Shown one piece after another: positions 60,977 through 64,000 of a stretch of 64,000 nt of DNA. The position numbers were made by a program, and so were the translations under genes. This DNA comes from Propionicimonas paludicola. GTDB lineage: Bacteria; Actinomycetota; Actinomycetes; Propionibacteriales; Propionibacteriaceae. Position 1 is the first letter of the stretch; each line of letters starts with the position of its first letter. The stretch spans positions 62,001 to 126,000 of the forward strand of contig NZ_PDJC01000001.1 in the NCBI RefSeq assembly GCF_002563675.1. Reading direction: 5' to 3'. A model generated the notes under the pieces. The model did no database searches and was not told the DNA's origin. It saw only the letters and a program-made list of their open reading frames with translations.

Positions 60977-61891
60977 ATGCAGAAGATCGTTCCGAGCCTT
61001 TGGTTCGCCGATAGTGCGGCCGAAGCCGCAGATTTCTACGTGTCGGTGTTCCGCGACGGACGGATCATCGAGACGAATCGCTACCCGGCCGACGAGTTCA
61101 GCGAATACGAGTTTGACTTGGCCGGACGCGAGTTGAGCGTCGAGTTCGAGGTCGGTGGCTACCGGCTGATCGCGCTCAATGGCGGGCCGCAGTTTCCGAT
61201 CAACTATTCGATCTCGTTGATGCTCAACTTCGCCACTGCCGGACGCGAGGAACTCGACCGAGTCTGGTCGGAGTTGGCCGAGGGCGGCTCAGTATTGATG
61301 CCGCTGCAGGCCTATGACTTCAGCCCCTATTACGGCTGGCTGCAGGATCGCTACGGGATGACCTGGCAGTTGATGCTGCCCGCGCCCGGGGCCGACCCGC
61401 GTCCGTTCGTGATGCCCACCCTGCTGTTCGGCGGGGCCGCCCAGAATCGGGCCGGCGAGGCACTGGCCTACTACGCGCGCACTTTCTCCGGCGCCCGGGT
61501 CGGTACCCGGGATCGCTATGTCGAGCCGGCCGGTCCGGCCGAGCCGGGCAGCCTGCGCTACGGCGATCTGCTGGTGTTCGGCCAGTGGATCGCACTGATG
61601 GACGCCGCCGTGCCCCAGGACTTCACTTTCACCTGTGGGGTCTCTCTCGTGTTGCGCTGCTCCGACCAGGAGGAGCTGAACCGCTACTGGGACGAGCTGA
61701 GTGCGGTCCCGGCAGCCGAGCAGTGTGGCTGGTGCACCGATCGGTACGGGGTCAGCTGGCAGCTGGTTCCGGCGAACCTGAACGAGTTGATGGCCCTACC
61801 CGGGGCTTTCGAGAAGCTCACCGGAATGCGCCGGATCGAGATCGATGCGTTCGCCGAGGCGCCGGCCGAGGAGTGGGTGGCCCAGGCCTGA
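60977..61891 (+). CDS. Tandem VOC/PhnB-like (glyoxalase-fold) protein
   Basis: 304 aa made of two VOC modules: first about 1-140 (KIVPSLWFADSAAEAADFYVS ... YGWLQDRYGMTWQL), second about 150-300 (MPTLLFGGAAQNRAGEALAYY ... CGWCTDRYGVSWQL). Each ends in the DRYGxxWQL signature of the PhnB/3-demethylubiquinone-methyltransferase-like group. GGGAG lies before the ATG. Enzymatic role unknown; some members are resistance or isomerase proteins. Confidence 0.83.
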   Translation: MQKIVPSLWFADSAAEAADFYVSVFRDGRIIETNRYPADEFSEYEFDLAGRELSVEFEVGGYRLIALNGGPQFPINYSISLMLNFATAGREELDRVWSELAEGGSVLMPLQAYDFSPYYGWLQDRYGMTWQLMLPAPGADPRPFVMPTLLFGGAAQNRAGEALAYYARTFSGARVGTRDRYVEPAGPAEPGSLRYGDLLVFGQWIALMDAAVPQDFTFTCGVSLVLRCSDQEELNRYWDELSAVPAAEQCGWCTDRYGVSWQLVPANLNELMALPGAFEKLTGMRRIEIDAFAEAPAEEWVAQA

Positions 61892-61897
61892 CCGCGC

Positions 61898-62326
61898 TCA
61901 GCGCTGGACGAGTCGGGTCAGCACCACGGCCGACCGGGTGTGATCGACGCTGGCGGCCGATCGAACTCGCTCCAGCGCCTCCTCCAGCGAGGGGATGTCC
62001 CGAGACCGGATGTGCACGATGGCGTCCGCCTCGCCGGTGATGGTGGCGGCGTTGACCACCTCGGGAACCGCGTTCAGGATGCGCCGCAGATCGGCCGGGG
62101 CCACGGTGCCGCGGCAGAAGAGTTCGACGTAGGCCTCGGTGCTGGTGCCGTCCACGCTCGGGTCGAGTTCGATGGTGAACGAGCGGATCACTCCCTCGGC
62201 CACCAGCTTGTCCACCCGGCGCTTCACCGCGGACGCCGACAGCCCGACGGTCTCGCCCAGATCGGCGAAGCCGGCCCGCGAGTTGCGGCGCAAGCCGTCG
62301 ATCAGAGCCCGGTCGATGGAGTCCAT
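61898..62326 (-). CDS. Lrp/AsnC family regulator
   Basis: 142 aa. N-terminal HTH (NSRAGFADLGETVGLSASAVKRRVDKL) and RAM effector domain with AATITGEADAIVHI. Binds amino acids and DNA as an octamer. Divergent from a DDAH/amidinotransferase-like gene, suggesting control by an arginine-related amino acid. Confidence 0.9.
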   Translation of the reverse strand: MDSIDRALIDGLRRNSRAGFADLGETVGLSASAVKRRVDKLVAEGVIRSFTIELDPSVDGTSTEAYVELFCRGTVAPADLRRILNAVPEVVNAATITGEADAIVHIRSRDIPSLEEALERVRSAASVDHTRSAVVLTRLVQR

Positions 62327-62337
62327 ACCGCCATTCT

Positions 62338-62395
62338 ACGCAACATAGCTGCGTGAGGGAGGCGCAGAACGCGGGAAATGTGCACAAGATGCACA
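62338..62395. promoter_or_regulatory. Lrp operator candidates
   Basis: Two inverted repeats in the 102-bp divergent region: ACGCA/TGCGT (62338-62342, 62350-62354, spacer 7) and TGTGCA/TGCACA (62379-62384, 62390-62395, spacer 5). Confidence 0.5.
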
Positions 62396-62428
62396 GTTTG
62401 GGCAAGGAATCGCTGGAATCATCGAAGT

Positions 62429-63301
62429 ATGACCGTGATTGAAGAACGCTGCCCCGAGAATCTGACCGACGCTGCGGCTGCGCCGACCGCTTCCGGACGC
62501 ACCGCCCCGCGCGTGCTGATGTGCCGTCCGGAGCATTTCACGGTCAGCTACCGGATCAACCCGTGGATGTACCCGCAGCAGCCGACCGACACGTCGCTGG
62601 CGCTGCGCCAGTGGCAGGAGCTGTATCGCACCTACCAGGGGCTGGGTTTCCAGGTCGAGCTGATCGACCCGGAGCCGGGGCTCCCGGACATGGTCTACGC
62701 GGCCAACGGTGGCTTCACGCTGGACGGGGTCGCCTACACCGCCAAGTTCCGGCACGCCGAGCGGGGCCCGGAGGGCCCGGCCTACGGCGCATGGTTCGGC
62801 GCCCATGGCTTCCAGGTGGCCGAGGCGGTCAGCGTCAACGAGGGTGAGGGCGACTTCATGCTGGTCGGCGACACCATCTTCGCCGGCACCGGTTTCCGCA
62901 GCGACGACGCCAGCCACGACGAGCTGCGCTCGATCTTCGACCGCGAGGTGGTCACCCTGCGCCTGGTCGACCCGCGCTTCTACCACCTCGACACCGCCTT
63001 CGCCGTGCTGGATCCGGCCGGCGGCCCGGCCTCGGTGGCCTACCTGCCGTCCGCCTTCGACGAGGCCAGTCTGGCGATCCTGCGCACGCGGTTCCCGGAC
63101 GCCATTCTGGCCACCCAGGCCGATGCCGAAGTGCTCGGGCTGAACTCGTTCAGCGATGGCTGCAATGTGGTCATCGCCAGCCGCGCCGAGACCTTCGCCC
63201 GCGACCTGACCGATCGGGGCTTCCGTCCGCATGGGGTGGATCTGTCCGAGCTGCTGCGCGGCGGCGGCGGAGTGAAGTGCTGCACCTTGGTGCTGCGCTG
63301 A
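62429..63301 (+). CDS. DDAH/amidinotransferase family hydrolase (dimethylargininase-like)
   Basis: 290 aa. Pentein fold: LMCRPEHFTVSYRINPWM start, PDMVYAANGGF, EGEGDFMLVGD and the C-terminal GGGVKCCTLVLR, where one of Cys284/Cys285 is the nucleophile. Likely hydrolyses methylarginine or arginine to citrulline plus amine, or acts as a deiminase on a related substrate. Divergent from an Lrp-type regulator. ATG chosen 14 codons into the divergent gap, where the conserved N-terminus begins. Confidence 0.83.
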   Translation: MTVIEERCPENLTDAAAAPTASGRTAPRVLMCRPEHFTVSYRINPWMYPQQPTDTSLALRQWQELYRTYQGLGFQVELIDPEPGLPDMVYAANGGFTLDGVAYTAKFRHAERGPEGPAYGAWFGAHGFQVAEAVSVNEGEGDFMLVGDTIFAGTGFRSDDASHDELRSIFDREVVTLRLVDPRFYHLDTAFAVLDPAGGPASVAYLPSAFDEASLAILRTRFPDAILATQADAEVLGLNSFSDGCNVVIASRAETFARDLTDRGFRPHGVDLSELLRGGGGVKCCTLVLR

Positions 63302-63302
63302 C

Positions 63303-64000
63303 TCAGGCTCGGCAGATGCCGATCCGCAAGAAGAAGTCCCAGATCAGGACGCAACTGGGTGTCGGGCTGGGCTGAGGCGTCGCCGTCTCGTCGGGGGGCG
63401 TGGGCGGCGGCGCCGATCCGGTCGGGCTGGCCGACGCGGTCGCAGTGGCCGAGTCGGTTGGCTCGGCTGTTGCGGTCGGTTCGGCACTGACTGAGGCGCT
63501 CGGGGTCGGCTCACTGGACGGCGTCGCACTCGGAGTGACGGCCGACGGCGTCGGCTCGCTCGGAGTGGATGTCGGGTCACTCGGCGTCGGCGTCGGCGTT
63601 GGCGTAGCGCTCGGTTCGCTGGGAGTTGGCGTGGGCGCCGGTTCCAGGCTCGGCTCGATGCTGGGGCTCGGCGATGTGCTGGGCGTCGGCTCCACGGTCG
63701 GACTGGGCTCCACGCTGGGGCTCGGGTTGACGGTCGGGCTGGGCTCGACACTTGGCTCGCTGGTCGGCTCGGCAGTCGGTGACGGCGCAACCGTCGGATC
63801 CACGCTCGGCGAGGGCTGTGCAGTGGCGGACGGCTCGACCCGCGGGCCGCGGTTCGGCTCGGTGGCCGCGGACGGTAGCGAGTTCCCGGTCGGTTCCACA
63901 GCCGCGAGCTGCACCACAGTCGGTCCACTCGGTCCGGTGGCCGTCCTGTCCGAGGCTCCGGGCCAGGGGAGGGCGGCGGCGACCGATGGGTGCGGCTGAT
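63303..64000 (-). CDS. Pro/Ser/Thr-rich protein, partial, N-terminus beyond the right edge
   Basis: The frame is open from the right edge to the stop at 63303, giving at least 232 residues. About 165 of them are a low-complexity Pro/Ser/Thr/Glu linker (repeats such as PSPSVEPSPTVEP and TPTPTPSDP), ending in a short hydrophobic tail CVLIWDFFLRIGICRA. Such linkers span the cell wall in actinobacterial surface proteins; the tail may be a disulfide or membrane-proximal end. The catalytic or sensory domain, if any, lies outside the window. One base separates it from the convergent DDAH-like gene. Confidence 0.65.
   Translation of the reverse strand, partial: QPHPSVAAALPWPGASDRTATGPSGPTVVQLAAVEPTGNSLPSAATEPNRGPRVEPSATAQPSPSVDPTVAPSPTAEPTSEPSVEPSPTVNPSPSVEPSPTVEPTPSTSPSPSIEPSLEPAPTPTPSEPSATPTPTPTPSDPTSTPSEPTPSAVTPSATPSSEPTPSASVSAEPTATAEPTDSATATASASPTGSAPPPTPPDETATPQPSPTPSCVLIWDFFLRIGICRA
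63400..63860. repeat. Degenerate coding repeat of the Pro/Ser/Thr linker
   Basis: Imperfect 6- to 18-base reiterations built on GTCGG/CTCGG and GGGCT words, encoding the P-S/T-E/P linker on the minus strand. Prone to length variation between strains. Confidence 0.6.

Noticed and set aside
63400-63999. Open Gly/Val-rich frame on the plus strand
   Set aside because: It is the complement of the Pro/Ser/Thr-rich frame; low-complexity GC-rich sequence keeps both open, it has no ribosome site, and the minus frame ends in a protein-like tail.

Overview
The window is high-GC, densely coded DNA of actinobacterial type. Evidence for this is GTG starts, ATGA/GTGA start-stop overlaps, lipoprotein sugar-binding proteins, a DasR-like GntR regulator with a dre-type operator, DtxR/IdeR iron boxes, and a split lycopene cyclase (CrtYc/CrtYd) with a CrtU-type desaturase. 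A member of the Propionibacteriales or a related soil/sludge actinobacterium would fit, but I cannot name a genus. I saw no rRNA, tRNA, CRISPR, prophage or insertion sequence. It looks like chromosomal DNA rich in carbohydrate uptake systems.

Region 1 (1-12.9 kb) looks like a chitin/aminosugar locus. It holds a GH4 glycosidase (cut by the left edge), a ROK repressor, a five-gene Opp/Dpp-type ABC importer, a secreted GH18 chitinase, a GH3 beta-N-acetylhexosaminidase, NagA, NagB and a DasR-like regulator with a perfect 16-bp palindrome at its promoter. The working model is extracellular cleavage of chitin, import of (GlcNAc)n by the Opp-type transporter, cytoplasmic cleavage, then deacetylation and deamination to fructose-6-P. 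No GlcNAc kinase is visible.

Region 2 (13-22.7 kb) has two small stand-alone genes. It then has a ROK-regulated sugar ABC importer with a GH31 alpha-glycosidase, a nucleotidyltransferase and an Old Yellow Enzyme reductase.

Region 3 (22.7-30.5 kb) is a compact sugar cassette: class II aldolase, FGGY kinase, DeoR regulator, sugar ABC importer and a second class II aldolase. The substrate is unknown, and a recurring AAACGAAAG-like word marks its promoters.

Region 4 (30.8-40.8 kb) has an orphan membrane protein, a third sugar ABC importer followed by an alpha/beta hydrolase and a PucR-like regulator, a MerR/MFS drug-efflux pair and a MarR/NmrA-like pair. None of the three MalFG-type importers has its own ATPase, so a shared MsiK-like ATPase elsewhere is expected.

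Region 5 (40.9-50.1 kb) is a light-regulated carotenoid operon. A CarH/LitR-like MerR regulator with the W-x9-EH signature diverges from tspO-like, idi, crtE, crtI, crtB, crtYc, crtYd, crtU and a cytochrome P450. This predicts beta-carotene, then isorenieratene, then a hydroxylated aromatic carotenoid.

Region 6 (50.2-55 kb) is an iron-siderophore module: a siderophore-interacting reductase, two FecCD permeases, an ATPase and a binding protein. It has two iron boxes. One matches the 19-bp consensus exactly and overlaps the end of the ATPase gene.

Region 7 (55-64 kb) is mixed housekeeping: beta-CASP RNase-like MBL protein, nitroreductase, L,D-transpeptidase preceded by short tandem repeats, acyl-CoA dehydrogenase, HAD phosphatase, tandem VOC protein, a divergent Lrp / DDAH-like pair, and the C-terminal part of a Pro/Ser/Thr-rich protein cut by the right edge.
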